Shown one piece after another: positions 35,946 through 45,047 of a stretch of DNA of 59,640 nucleotides. The stretch spans positions 1 through 59,640 of the forward strand of contig NZ_MBPN01000022.1 of NCBI RefSeq assembly GCF_001695625.1, in the 5' to 3' direction. The translations under genes were made by a program, and so were the position numbers. The notes under the pieces are model-generated. The model had not been told where the DNA came from. It saw only the letters and a list, made by a program, of their open reading frames with translations, and ran no database searches. The stretch comes from Pseudomonas defluvii (lineage in GTDB: Bacteria; Pseudomonadota; Gammaproteobacteria; Pseudomonadales; Pseudomonadaceae). How positions within the stretch are numbered: the first letter of the stretch is position 1; every line of letters starts with the position of its first letter.

Positions 35946-36098
35946 ACAAATATTTTTGTAGCGCGGTCTATCTATTGCCTGTTAAACCCGCGTGGTATGA
36001 GGCGCGTGAGCCGCAGGTGGATGTGAATGACGCTTTAAAATCTCGGGCTGTGACTGCCCTGGTCGCGGTCCACCCGCTGTGAGAAGGGAGAAGTAGAT

Positions 36099-36710
36099 AT
36101 GAGTGGTCGTGGAAGACCCCGGGAATTTGACCGTCACCAGGCGCTGGTCAAAGCCATGCTGTTGTTTTGGGACAAGGGCTACGATGGGGCGTCGCTGAAT
36201 GAGCTGATGGCCGCGATGAACATCAAGTCCCCCAGCCTCTATGCCGCCTTCGGCTCCAAGGAAGACCTGTTTCTGGAAGCGCTGGAGCTCTACTGGTCGA
36301 CAGTTGGCGAGGAGATCTGGAGCGAGTTGTACAAATACGAGCGGGCACAGGACTCGATCCACGCCGTCCTGCTGGCAACCGCGAGAAGCCTGACCCGTGA
36401 GGACCGACCGCATGGTTGCTTTGTTACCCAGACCGATCTCAAGTCACCGTTGCCCAACCTCAGGGTCGGACTCAAGGTGCTGCGCTGCAAACCGTTCGAA
36501 ATGCTGAAGAACCGCTTGCGTCTTGGTCAGGCCAGTCGGGAAATCAGTGAGCACGTCGATTGCGAGAGCGTGGCCAATTACTATGGTGTGGTCCAGCGCG
36601 GGATGGCGATGGTCGCACGCGATGGCTCGCCACGGGACACGCTGGAAAAAGTGGCGGGCCATGCCATGGGCACCTGGGACACCATCGTTCCGCATCACCT
36701 GGCGCACTGA
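36099..36710 (+). CDS. TetR/AcrR-family regulator, likely repressor of this cluster
   Basis: The 203-residue protein starts MSGRGRPREFDRHQALVKAM and has a canonical N-terminal helix-turn-helix (GASLNELMAAMNIKSPSLYAAFGSKEDLFLEAL). The C-terminal ligand domain (about 75-200) is of the AcrR type with CFVTQTD near residue 110. GGGAG stands before the ATG. It is divergently transcribed from the flavin reductase/chorismate-lyase operon, with a perfect palindrome between them. I infer it binds the GTAC-N10-GTAC sites and senses a pathway metabolite. Confidence 0.9.
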   Translation: MSGRGRPREFDRHQALVKAMLLFWDKGYDGASLNELMAAMNIKSPSLYAAFGSKEDLFLEALELYWSTVGEEIWSELYKYERAQDSIHAVLLATARSLTREDRPHGCFVTQTDLKSPLPNLRVGLKVLRCKPFEMLKNRLRLGQASREISEHVDCESVANYYGVVQRGMAMVARDGSPRDTLEKVAGHAMGTWDTIVPHHLAH

Positions 36711-37109
36711 CGCCCACTCTCTAGCTGGCCTTTGGCCAGCTCTTGTGTTTATCCTCCCTCGATTCAGCCACTAGAGTGGCTGCTCTCGTCTTTGTCACGC
36801 CTGTGCATTTATGTGCAGGCTGCACGTTAAATTCTGCTTTTTTTCATACAATCGAAACATTTTCATGTGTTCTGGCCCCGCTTAAATTTTCTAACGACCA
36901 GCACAGAAAACGTGTTGCCTCGGCAATTTGTATGTACTAGGATGTGCGAACAGTACTAATCGACTAGTACATTATTTCCTTCGCAAGGCCGCTCAATTTC
37001 CCCCTGCTCAGCAGGGCGAGCCCCACCAAGGACTGGCAAGCAGGACGCTGGTAGAAGCACCGCTCAGGCGGCAGCAACGACAGTGTCCGAACACGCAAGG
37101 GAGTGTGTG
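36711..37109. promoter_or_regulatory. Promoter region of the sugar/acyl-transfer operon with cluster operator
   Basis: The gap of 399 bp has its operator at 36933-36974: GTAC-N15-GTAC-N10-GTAC (GTAC at 36934-36937, 36953-36956 and 36967-36970). The N10 pair is part of a perfect palindrome, GTACTA-N6-TAGTAC, and the outer pair reads ATGTACTAG ... CTAGTACAT. The tract 36830-36910 is AT-rich and could contain the promoter. The start of the next gene is 135 bp downstream of the site. Confidence 0.68.
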
Positions 37110-38081
37110 ATGCAGACAACATGGCTTGTCGAAATAGGAACGCGCGTCTCGCCCGACAGCTGTATCGGCGAAGCGACCTGGGTTCGCGCTGGCAACCAGT
37201 TGGAAGGGGTGACCCTCGGTCAAGGTTGCTTCGTCGGCTTCAACTGCCATCTCGAGCACCTGGAAGTGGCCGATCGCGGCATGCTGGCCACCGGTGTCGT
37301 CGCCCGTGGTACCCGTGAGCGTCCGATCAGTATCGGGCGGGGCGCCTGGGTTGGCGCCCGGGCCACCCTTGCGCCTGGTGTGCGTATTGGGGCCGGTGCG
37401 GTTGTGGCCGCTGGCGCTCTGGTCAACGAGGACGTCGAACAGGATTGCATCGTCGTAGGTCGCCCCGCACGGATCATTGCTCGTCGGCAGATCCGTGAGG
37501 ATGGCTGGCCGGATCCTGCACCTGTGCTGCAGAAAGTGCTCAAGCGCCAGCGAGAAGGGTTGCCGTCTTTCCTCGACCCTGAATCCTGCGCGATGGACCG
37601 TGTGCGCCAGCTCAATCCGCAACTGGCCGCCTGGCGGATCGGGGAGGGTGCGCTGATCGATGCCGAGCTTCGCGGTGGCCCCTTGGTGCAGGTCGGTGCG
37701 GACTGCGTGCTGATCGGGCGCAGTACCCGACTTGGCGGAATGCACGAGCTTGGCGGCATCACCCTTGGCGAGCAGGTCGTGCTCGGGCGCGGGGTGGTCA
37801 TCGAAGGCGCTGGCGGTGTCAGCATCGGCGCGCACAGCTGTCTCGGCGACCATGTCACCCTGGTTTCCTCGTCCCATGATCACGGTTTTCGGTCGCTGCC
37901 CTGGAAGGCTGCGCCGATCCGCATTGGCAAGCGTTGCCACATCGGTGCCGGCGCGCTGATCGTCGGTCCCGTTGCTCTGGGCGACGACGTGAGGGTCGAA
38001 CCCTACGCCGTCGTCATCCGCGATGTACCCGCAAAATCCGTAGTCAAAGGCATCATTCAACTCAAGGAGGAAGTCGCATGA
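37110..38081 (+). CDS. Double left-handed-beta-helix (hexapeptide) acyltransferase
   Basis: The 323-residue protein from ATG 37110 (GGGAG ahead) has two hexapeptide-repeat domains: residues about 5-125 (VSPDSCIGEATWVRAGNQ ... GAVVAAGALVNEDVEQDCIVVGRPARII) and about 165-323 (GGITLGEQVVLGRGVVIE ... SSHDHGFRS ... KRCHIGAGALIVGPVALGDD). Only the second contains the SHDH catalytic His context seen in WbbJ/MaaT-type O- or N-acetyltransferases; the first may be structural or have its own substrate. The usual donor is acetyl-CoA. It starts the operon that includes the glycosyltransferase and RmlBA, so a sugar hydroxyl or amino group is a likely acceptor. Its stop overlaps the next start by four bases. 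Confidence 0.85.
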   Translation: MQTTWLVEIGTRVSPDSCIGEATWVRAGNQLEGVTLGQGCFVGFNCHLEHLEVADRGMLATGVVARGTRERPISIGRGAWVGARATLAPGVRIGAGAVVAAGALVNEDVEQDCIVVGRPARIIARRQIREDGWPDPAPVLQKVLKRQREGLPSFLDPESCAMDRVRQLNPQLAAWRIGEGALIDAELRGGPLVQVGADCVLIGRSTRLGGMHELGGITLGEQVVLGRGVVIEGAGGVSIGAHSCLGDHVTLVSSSHDHGFRSLPWKAAPIRIGKRCHIGAGALIVGPVALGDDVRVEPYAVVIRDVPAKSVVKGIIQLKEEVA

Positions 38082-39292
38082 TTCTGTTCGCCCCCGCTCC
38101 CACGGGATCTGGTCACAACATGCGTGTGCTGTCGATCGGTCGTGCCCTGCGCGAGCGCAATCCTGGTATCGAACTGACGGTCGCCCTGGCCTCGCTGCAG
38201 GATGTGTTCACCCCGATGTTCGAAAGCTCCGGCATCGATGTGATTGATGTGGCCGGGCAACTGATGGACTATTCAAAAAAGAGCAATCTGTCGCGCCAGC
38301 TCGACTGGGGCAGCTACATTGCCGGCTATATTTCCAACACCTTCCTGTCCAGCGAACGCATGCTTGCTTACCTGGCGATCATCGAGGAACACAAGCCACG
38401 CGTGGTGATCTCCGACTTCAACATGGCAGCCTGCCTCGCGGCGATTTTCAGTCGCACGCCCCTGGTGTTCGTCACCGAGCGGTATGACTTCACCCTCTGT
38501 CAATTGACCGACCAGGACCTGAGCGAAGGTGGTTTCGAGCTCAATACCGAAGACCTCAAGCGTGCGCGCAAGGCCCTGCACAAGCAGTTCTCGTGGATGA
38601 TCGAACAAAGTCAGCTGGTGCTGACCGACAAACCGTACATCCCGGAGATGGACAACGGTACGCCGGTGGCCAGCGCACTGAAGGAAGGCAAGGCACACTT
38701 CGTCGGACCAATGATCCGCGACTTCAGCCAGACCAACGCCTCAACCGTGCGGGCTGACCTCGGCCTGGGCGACGGACCATTCATTGTCGCCTCCATCAGT
38801 GGTACCACCATGTTCGCCGAGAGCAAGCAGAGCCTGCTCAATGCTTACCTGGAGGCGTTCGAGAAACTGCGCACCGAGCGTCCCGAACTGAAGATGGTAC
38901 TGCTCGGGCGCCAGGACATCGCGCCACGGGAGGGTGTCATCAGCGTGCCTTATTACCCGGACTGGATGGGCCTGCTGCGCGAGGCCAGCCTGTTGGTGTC
39001 GGCGCCAGGTTGGATCACTGTCACCGAGATCGCGGCATTGAACATTCCGACCCTGTTCGTGCTGCCGTCGAAATCCGAGTACCACGAAGCCGAAGCGCTC
39101 GAGCGCCTTGCACGCCTTGGCTTCCCGACCTATCTCGGTTGCCAGGCCGCGACCATCGCCGAGTTGATCGATGCCGAGCTGGACAAGGACACAGGTATCC
39201 CCAGCTACTTCGGCGCGCACCAGCGTGTGGCCTCGCCTGACGGGCTCGGCGCCCAGCGTGCGGCCAGCCGGATCCTCAGCCTGGCGCAGTAA
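38078..39292 (+). CDS. MurG/UGT-like glycosyltransferase
   Basis: The 404-residue protein starting MILFAPAPTGSGHN has the GT-B two-Rossmann fold of the GT1/GT28 families. The N-terminal acceptor domain includes HKPRVVISDFNMAACLAA; the C-terminal donor domain has VPYYPDWMGLLREASLLVSAPGWITVTEIAAL and PTLFVLPSKSEYHEAEAL, corresponding to the nucleotide-sugar-binding region. The donor is probably the dTDP-sugar supplied by RmlA/RmlB downstream. The start overlaps the preceding stop (ATGA), giving translational coupling. The acceptor is unknown. Confidence 0.88.
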   Translation: MILFAPAPTGSGHNMRVLSIGRALRERNPGIELTVALASLQDVFTPMFESSGIDVIDVAGQLMDYSKKSNLSRQLDWGSYIAGYISNTFLSSERMLAYLAIIEEHKPRVVISDFNMAACLAAIFSRTPLVFVTERYDFTLCQLTDQDLSEGGFELNTEDLKRARKALHKQFSWMIEQSQLVLTDKPYIPEMDNGTPVASALKEGKAHFVGPMIRDFSQTNASTVRADLGLGDGPFIVASISGTTMFAESKQSLLNAYLEAFEKLRTERPELKMVLLGRQDIAPREGVISVPYYPDWMGLLREASLLVSAPGWITVTEIAALNIPTLFVLPSKSEYHEAEALERLARLGFPTYLGCQAATIAELIDAELDKDTGIPSYFGAHQRVASPDGLGAQRAASRILSLAQ

Positions 39293-39327
39293 GCGTGAAC
39301 ATCCACAGTATTTTCAGGGAGGGTGCC

Positions 39328-41499
39328 ATGCACAGCACCTCATTTACCTTCTTGACCGACGCCTTGATGGACCGTGAAGTGGGTGGCTTTCTCGCCATCA
39401 CCGATGCGGCTGGCGCGTTGCGCATCAGCAGTGACAAACGTCTGGAAGATCAGGTGGCAGCAACCTTGTTCTTCACCCATCATGGCGACGAGCAGCAGGC
39501 CGAGTTCGCCTTGGCCGGGCTGCTGGCGCTGCACGACGGCGAACAGGAGGGGTTTACCGAGCTGGCCGACCGGCACTGGAACGCGCACGGGTCCGGTCGC
39601 TGTCGGACCCTGGCGCTGCAGTTCGACGCCCTGCGCGCGTTGCTCGAGTTCCGCCGCCAGCGGCGTGACGATGCCCGACTGCAGGGGGTGACCAAGGGTG
39701 TTCTGCAGCGCTTGGAGCAGGTGTACGACAGTCGCCTGTTTGGCGGCGTGCTCAGCAGCGACTGGACGACAGTCGTCGACGGTCCTATGCCGTTGGAGCT
39801 GGACATCGCCGCGCTGAACCTTCTGTGCAGCCTGTGCACCTGCAAGGGCGACAACCCCTTGCCCGCGCACCTGCAGCAGCATGTGTGGAAGCTCGAGGAC
39901 GAAGTGCGTGCAGAGCTCGACGGGCTGGGCGCCGGCCCGCTACGCCAGACCGCCAGCCGTGCCCGTGCCGTATCGGCACTGGCGCGCTGGGCCCGGGCCA
40001 ACAGCCACCAGGAAATGCTGCAACTGGCGCGCAAGCTGCTCGACGACACCCTCGAGCGCCTGCATGACAGCGCCTACGGCGGTTACTGGGACCGTCTGCG
40101 CTACGACCAGCGCGTCGGCGCCGACTGGCTGACTTCGTTCAAGCGCAATGAGTCGCCGTTCCCGATCAAGACCAGCTTGGACGTGGCCTTGCTGCTCGAG
40201 GCCCTGGAACTGGCGCAGCCGCGCGAGACCAGCGTGCATCGTGAGCAACTGCTCAAGGCGCTGGCCGACTTCCATGACAGCCGCCATGGTGGGTTCTTCC
40301 TCGGCAAGGGGTATTTCTGGTCGACGCCGGTCGATCCGACCGTGCCGTTCATTCGCCAGTTCTGGGCACCGCCCCGACAGCTGGGTGTGTTCCATATTGG
40401 CAATCTTTCATACCTGCCGCTGCATATCAAAAGCCTTGAAGGGCAGTTGGCCTGCCTGGGCGCACTGCGGGCGCATGGCGCAGTCCTGCCGCAAGCATCG
40501 GCGCCGACGAAGGTCGACGGCAGCATCCTGCGCGTAGTGAACAACCGCGGCCGGCTGGAACAGCCTCACCTTGGACAATCGCCAGCGCTGGATGTCGATC
40601 TGCCGGCCTATTTCGCCTGGCTTAGCCAGGCGCGTGCATCCTTGGCAGTGCCATATGGCCTGACCGCGGAAATGGCGCCCCAAGGTTTTCGCGCCGACCG
40701 TTGCTGGCAAGTGTTCTCAGCGCTGCATGTGATCTCAGACCTGTATGCCCTCAAGGCGGACATCGACGACACCGCCAGCCTGGTTGCCTGCATCCAGGGT
40801 TCGCAGAACGTGGATGGCGGGTTTTCCGAGCAGCCTGGCCAGCTCAGCGATGTTTTCGCCACTTACTGCGCAGTGATTTCCCTGCGCCTGCTGGGTAGCG
40901 AACCGCGTGCGGTGCAAGCCTGCGTGGCCTACCTGCACCAATGTCAGCAGGCCGATGGCGGCTTTGGCAACGTACCGGGCTACCAGTCGGACATCTGGCA
41001 CAGCAATCTGGCAGCGCTGTCGCTACATGTGCTGGGGGCGCAGGCGAGCGAGCCGCAGGCGCTGCTGGATTTCATCCTGGCGTGCCGTCACGCCGACGGT
41101 GGCTTCGCCAACCGTCCGGGTAACCCGCCGGATACCTTCTCCACCTACCGGGCCCTGTCGCTGCTGCATGCGCTGGACCGCGAGCTGGTCGACCCTTCCG
41201 CCACCGTGTCCTGGCTGCAAGGGCTGCAACAACCGCAAGGGGCGTTCCTCTATCGCCCGGGCAAGGCGGTCAGCCTGGTCGGCAGTTACATGGCCGTTGC
41301 CGCCCTGTACCTGCTCGATGCCCACCCGCGCGACGTGCTGGGCGTCCAAGCCTGGATCGCCCAGCACCAGAAGCAGGACGGCGGTTTTGGCCCGCTGAAC
41401 ACTACGTCGGCGACCACCGACGAAAGCTTCACCTGCATCCAGTCGCTGCTGATCCTCAAAGGGGCGCTCAGCAAGTACTGGGTCGCCCTGGTCAACTGA
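39328..41499 (+). CDS. Two-domain alpha-barrel protein with DxDD and QDGGF repeats (class II terpene-cyclase-like)
   Basis: The protein has 723 residues from the ATG at 39328 (GGAGG five bases ahead). N-terminal about 400 residues form an all-helical domain with repeated GGF/GGY turns ([22 protein letters not shown]). The C-terminal third has prenyltransferase/squalene-cyclase repeats: [24 protein letters not shown] and KQDGGFGP. Just before them is D478-I-D-D481 in [10 protein letters not shown], the DxDD general-acid motif of class II terpene cyclases. A class I DDxxD is not seen. It could cyclise a terpenoid or polyprenyl precursor, but no prenyl-diphosphate synthase is in the window, so it may also be a non-cyclase of the same fold. 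Confidence 0.75.
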   Translation: MHSTSFTFLTDALMDREVGGFLAITDAAGALRISSDKRLEDQVAATLFFTHHGDEQQAEFALAGLLALHDGEQEGFTELADRHWNAHGSGRCRTLALQFDALRALLEFRRQRRDDARLQGVTKGVLQRLEQVYDSRLFGGVLSSDWTTVVDGPMPLELDIAALNLLCSLCTCKGDNPLPAHLQQHVWKLEDEVRAELDGLGAGPLRQTASRARAVSALARWARANSHQEMLQLARKLLDDTLERLHDSAYGGYWDRLRYDQRVGADWLTSFKRNESPFPIKTSLDVALLLEALELAQPRETSVHREQLLKALADFHDSRHGGFFLGKGYFWSTPVDPTVPFIRQFWAPPRQLGVFHIGNLSYLPLHIKSLEGQLACLGALRAHGAVLPQASAPTKVDGSILRVVNNRGRLEQPHLGQSPALDVDLPAYFAWLSQARASLAVPYGLTAEMAPQGFRADRCWQVFSALHVISDLYALKADIDDTASLVACIQGSQNVDGGFSEQPGQLSDVFATYCAVISLRLLGSEPRAVQACVAYLHQCQQADGGFGNVPGYQSDIWHSNLAALSLHVLGAQASEPQALLDFILACRHADGGFANRPGNPPDTFSTYRALSLLHALDRELVDPSATVSWLQGLQQPQGAFLYRPGKAVSLVGSYMAVAALYLLDAHPRDVLGVQAWIAQHQKQDGGFGPLNTTSATTDESFTCIQSLLILKGALSKYWVALVN

Positions 41500-41542
41500 A
41501 CCCACTGAACGGACGCGTCACATTCATTACAGGAGTACTTGC

Positions 41543-42607
41543 GTGAACATCTTGATTACCGGCGGTGCGGGCTTCATCGGCTCGGCTGTGGTCCGTCATC
41601 TGATCGAACAGACCGATTGCCAGGTGGCCAACGTCGATGCCCTGACCTATGCCGGCAACCTCGAGTCGCTGACGAGCGTCTGCGATTCCGAACGCTATCG
41701 CTTCTACCAGGCCGACATTTGCGACAAGGCCCGGTTGAAGCAGATTTTCAGCGAGTTCCAGCCTCAGGCGGTGATGCACCTGGCGGCTGAATCCCACGTC
41801 GACCGCTCCATCGAGGGGCCGGATGCGTTCGTGCGGACCAACGTGCTGGGGACCGCGACCCTGCTGGAAGTCGCTCGGGCCTATTGGAACGGCCTGGGGC
41901 CAGAGGCCCGCGCAGCGTTTCGCTTCCACCATGTTTCCACTGACGAAGTGTTCGGCGATCTGGAAGGGACCGACGACTACTTCACCGAGGACACGCCCTA
42001 TGCGCCCAGCTCGCCATATTCGGCGAGCAAAGCCGGCAGCGATCACCTGGTCCGTGCCTGGGGGCGCACCTATGGCCTGCCGGTGCTGGTGACCAACTGC
42101 TCGAACAACTATGGCCCCTGCCATTTCCCGGAGAAGCTCATCCCGCATGTCATCCTCAACGCGCTGCATGGCAAGCCGCTTCCGGTCTACGGCAACGGGT
42201 CACAGGTCCGCGACTGGCTACATGTCGAGGACCATGCCCGTGCCCTTTACACTGTACTGACCCGTGGTGCGGTGGGGCAGACCTACAACATCGGTGGCCA
42301 CAACGAGCGACGCAACCTCGAGGTGGTACAGGGCATTTGCGCCCTGCTCGAGGAGTTGCAGCCGAACAAGCCGGAAGGCGTGAGGGCCTACAGCGACCTG
42401 ATCGAGTTCGTCAGCGATCGTCCGGGGCATGACCAGCGTTACGCGATCGACGCCGGCAAGATCGCCGACGAGCTGGGTTGGACTCCGCAGGAAACCTTCG
42501 AGACCGGCCTGCGCAAGACCGTGCAGTGGTACCTGGACAACCGCGGCTGGTGGCAGCGCGTGCTCAACGGCGCCTACCGCCTGGAACGCCTGGGTAACGC
42601 CGCCTGA
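41543..42607 (+). CDS. rmlB: dTDP-glucose 4,6-dehydratase
   Basis: The 354-residue SDR enzyme converts dTDP-glucose to dTDP-4-keto-6-deoxyglucose. Motifs: NAD loop [47 protein letters not shown] and catalytic Y-S-A-S-K in [22 protein letters not shown]. The start is GTG with AGGAG eight bases upstream. It follows the cyclase-like gene by 43 bp. The rmlC/rmlD genes for rhamnose completion are not here, so the keto-sugar may be used directly, diverted, or completed by enzymes elsewhere. Confidence 0.96.
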   Translation: MNILITGGAGFIGSAVVRHLIEQTDCQVANVDALTYAGNLESLTSVCDSERYRFYQADICDKARLKQIFSEFQPQAVMHLAAESHVDRSIEGPDAFVRTNVLGTATLLEVARAYWNGLGPEARAAFRFHHVSTDEVFGDLEGTDDYFTEDTPYAPSSPYSASKAGSDHLVRAWGRTYGLPVLVTNCSNNYGPCHFPEKLIPHVILNALHGKPLPVYGNGSQVRDWLHVEDHARALYTVLTRGAVGQTYNIGGHNERRNLEVVQGICALLEELQPNKPEGVRAYSDLIEFVSDRPGHDQRYAIDAGKIADELGWTPQETFETGLRKTVQWYLDNRGWWQRVLNGAYRLERLGNAA

Positions 42608-42645
42608 TCCTTACACCTTCATTCATGTTTCAAGGGAGCTGTTTC

Positions 42646-43560
42646 ATGAACAAGACCAAGTACAAAGGCATCCTGCTGGCCGGTGGTTCGGGCACCCGCC
42701 TGCACCCGATCACCCTGGGGGTGTCCAAGCAATCCCTGCCGATCTACGACAAGCCGATGATCTACTATCCACTGTCGGTCCTGATGCTGGCAGGTATCAG
42801 TGAAATCCTGGTGATCTCCACGCCGACCGACCTGCCGGGCTTCCAGCGCATGCTGGGCGATGGCAGCCAGTTTGGCATCAAGCTCAGCTATGCCGAGCAA
42901 CACAGCCCGGACGGGCTGGCCCAGGCGTTCATCATCGGTAAGGAGTTCGTTGGCGACGACAACGTCTGCCTGGTGCTGGGAGACAACATCTTCTACGGCA
43001 CCCAGTTCAGCGAGACTCTACGGCAGGTCACCAGCCGCGTCAGCGGCGCCACGGTGTTCGGCTACTATGTGGCCGAGCCGCAGCACTTCGGAGTGGTTGA
43101 ATTCGATGCGCAAGGCAAGGCGGTCAGCATCGAGGAAAAGCCCACGGCGCCGAAGTCCAACTACGCGGTGACCGGCCTGTACTTCTACGACAACCAGGTG
43201 CTCGATATCGCCGCCCAGGTGAAGCCATCGGCCCGTGGCGAGCTGGAGATCACCGATATCAACAACGCCTATCTGGAGCGCGGCACACTGAACGTCAACG
43301 TCCTGGGGCGTGGCTTCGCCTGGCTCGACACGGGAACCCATGACTCGCTGCTCGAGGCTGGCAACTTCGTTCAGGCCATAGAGAGCCGTCAGGGCCTGAA
43401 GGTGGCCTGCCTGGAGGAGATCGCGTTCCAGAACGGTTGGATCAACCAGGCCCAGTTGCTCGCGCGCGCCTCGGCGCTGAAGAAGACCAGCTACGGGCAA
43501 TACTTGGCGTCCATTGCCGCGGCGGCCGATGACGGTGTGCTTAAGGCGTTGATCGCCTGA
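42646..43560 (+). CDS. rmlA: Glucose-1-phosphate thymidylyltransferase
   Basis: The 304-residue protein from ATG 42646 (GGAG eight bases ahead) makes dTDP-glucose from dTTP and glucose-1-phosphate. Signature [22 protein letters not shown], followed by [21 protein letters not shown]; the metal-binding GDNIFYG is present, as is [20 protein letters not shown]. It works directly before RmlB in the pathway, and the gene order rmlB-rmlA on the operon is compact (38 bp apart). Confidence 0.96.
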   Translation: MNKTKYKGILLAGGSGTRLHPITLGVSKQSLPIYDKPMIYYPLSVLMLAGISEILVISTPTDLPGFQRMLGDGSQFGIKLSYAEQHSPDGLAQAFIIGKEFVGDDNVCLVLGDNIFYGTQFSETLRQVTSRVSGATVFGYYVAEPQHFGVVEFDAQGKAVSIEEKPTAPKSNYAVTGLYFYDNQVLDIAAQVKPSARGELEITDINNAYLERGTLNVNVLGRGFAWLDTGTHDSLLEAGNFVQAIESRQGLKVACLEEIAFQNGWINQAQLLARASALKKTSYGQYLASIAAAADDGVLKALIA

Positions 43561-43757
43561 TACCGCTCGTCAACGCTGACGGGGCGCCGCGAATGAGAGA
43601 CCACAACAGGATGGGCGCCCCTATGCATGTCAGTTCCTGATGGACGCGTTAGGCAGCCATCAGTAGCGTTTTGATTGCACCTGCAGTAGCCTCTGGCCAC
43701 GGTTGCATAAGGCACCGTTGGCCAGGGTGCCAGCTTCTGCGAAAGGGATTATTCCGC

Positions 43758-45023
43758 GTGTCTGCTTCTTCTGTTCCTGATCCACGCGATAGCGTGGGCG
43801 CTACCTCCTGGCTGTCCACCTGGACCGCTCCGGCTCAACCTGTCTGGGGGGCCGAATTGCCATTTCCCACCCAGCTTCCCGCACTGATCGGTCCCTGTAC
43901 TGTGCGCCAACCCATGCGTATCAGCAAAGGGGGCAAGGCGGTGCGCCTGCTGTTCTCCAACGAGTATGGCTACGCGCCACTGCGCCTTGGATGTTGCCGG
44001 CTGGCTTTGCGTGAGCAAGGTCAGGCCCGCGTCTGGAGCGATGTCACCTTCGCCGGTCGGCCCCAGGCGACCCTGGCCCCCGGCCAGCGTCTGCGTAGCG
44101 ATCCCCTCATGATGGACATTCCGGACCTTGCCGACCTGGAGGTGGCCCTGCATTTGCCCGAGGCTTTCGAGATCGGAACGTTTCACTGGGATGCGCGCCA
44201 GACGGGCAGCCTTGAGCCTGGCGATCGCATGGGCAACGACAGTGCATTGCCCGACGCCCAGCCGTTGAATGTGCGGGTATTGGTTCATGCCATCGAGGTC
44301 CAGGCCGAAGGCGCGGTCCTGGTGGCAATCGGTGATTCGCTGGTCAATGGCCATGGCCTGGAAAAGAACACCCATGGCTGCTGGGCGGACCTGTTGGCCC
44401 GCCACTTGGCGCCATGGGGAATTGCCTTGGTCAATGCCGGGCAATCGGGTGGCCGCCTGCTGTGTGACAAGATCGGCATCAGCGTGCTAAATCGGTTCGA
44501 GCGGGATGTGTTGCAGCAGCCCGGCATTGCGCTGGCGATCCTCCAGGTAGGCTTGAACGACCTCGGCTGGGCCGACTCGGTGGTCGATCCTGGGGCGCCG
44601 CTGCCGAGCTACGAAGCTCTGACCGCCGGTTATGCCTCGTTGGTCGAGGCTGCCCATGAGCGGGGCGTCCAGGTATTGGGCATGACGCTCACCCCGTTCG
44701 AAGGGGCATTCGCCGGCACGCCCTTCATGGCGTTTTATCAACCGGCGAAGGAGTGCCTGCGCCAGCGTCTGAATCGCTGGATCCGCGAGGCCGGTTGCTT
44801 CGACGCCGTGTTGGATATCGACGCACTGCTGCGTGATCCGCAGGAACCGCAACGGTTGTCGGCCTTGCATGATTCGGGCGACCATTTGCATCCCGGGCCT
44901 GAAGGCAGCCAGGCGATCGTGCAGTGGTTGCTGGAGCAGCCGATACTGGCTGGTCTCATGGCGCGGCAGACGAGCCAGCATGGTGAATTTGAACGGGCGG
45001 ATGCACGGCCGACCTATGAATAA
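43758..45023 (+). CDS. SGNH/GDSL-family hydrolase
   Basis: The protein starts at GTG 43758 (about 421 residues). The C-terminal half is an SGNH esterase: block I GDS in AIGDSLVNGHG, block II Gly in NAGQSGGR, block III Asn in QVGLNDLG, and block V Asp/His in SGDHLHPGPEG. The N-terminal 180 residues form a beta-rich domain (RQPMRISKGGKAVRLLFSNEYG). Such esterases deacylate sugars or small molecules and could act opposite to the acyltransferase of the cluster. There are 197 non-coding bases after rmlA, and no GTAC operator; membership in the cluster is likely, not certain. Confidence 0.86.
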   Translation: MSASSVPDPRDSVGATSWLSTWTAPAQPVWGAELPFPTQLPALIGPCTVRQPMRISKGGKAVRLLFSNEYGYAPLRLGCCRLALREQGQARVWSDVTFAGRPQATLAPGQRLRSDPLMMDIPDLADLEVALHLPEAFEIGTFHWDARQTGSLEPGDRMGNDSALPDAQPLNVRVLVHAIEVQAEGAVLVAIGDSLVNGHGLEKNTHGCWADLLARHLAPWGIALVNAGQSGGRLLCDKIGISVLNRFERDVLQQPGIALAILQVGLNDLGWADSVVDPGAPLPSYEALTAGYASLVEAAHERGVQVLGMTLTPFEGAFAGTPFMAFYQPAKECLRQRLNRWIREAGCFDAVLDIDALLRDPQEPQRLSALHDSGDHLHPGPEGSQAIVQWLLEQPILAGLMARQTSQHGEFERADARPTYE

Positions 45024-45047
45024 GGCCCCACAGGTTTGTCGCAAGCG

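Noticed and set aside
41543..43560. Reading rmlB-rmlA as the housekeeping O-antigen rhamnose operon
   Set aside because: rmlC and rmlD are absent, no O-antigen genes are adjacent, and the genes follow a glycosyltransferase and cyclase-like gene of the accessory cluster; this remains an alternative but is less likely.
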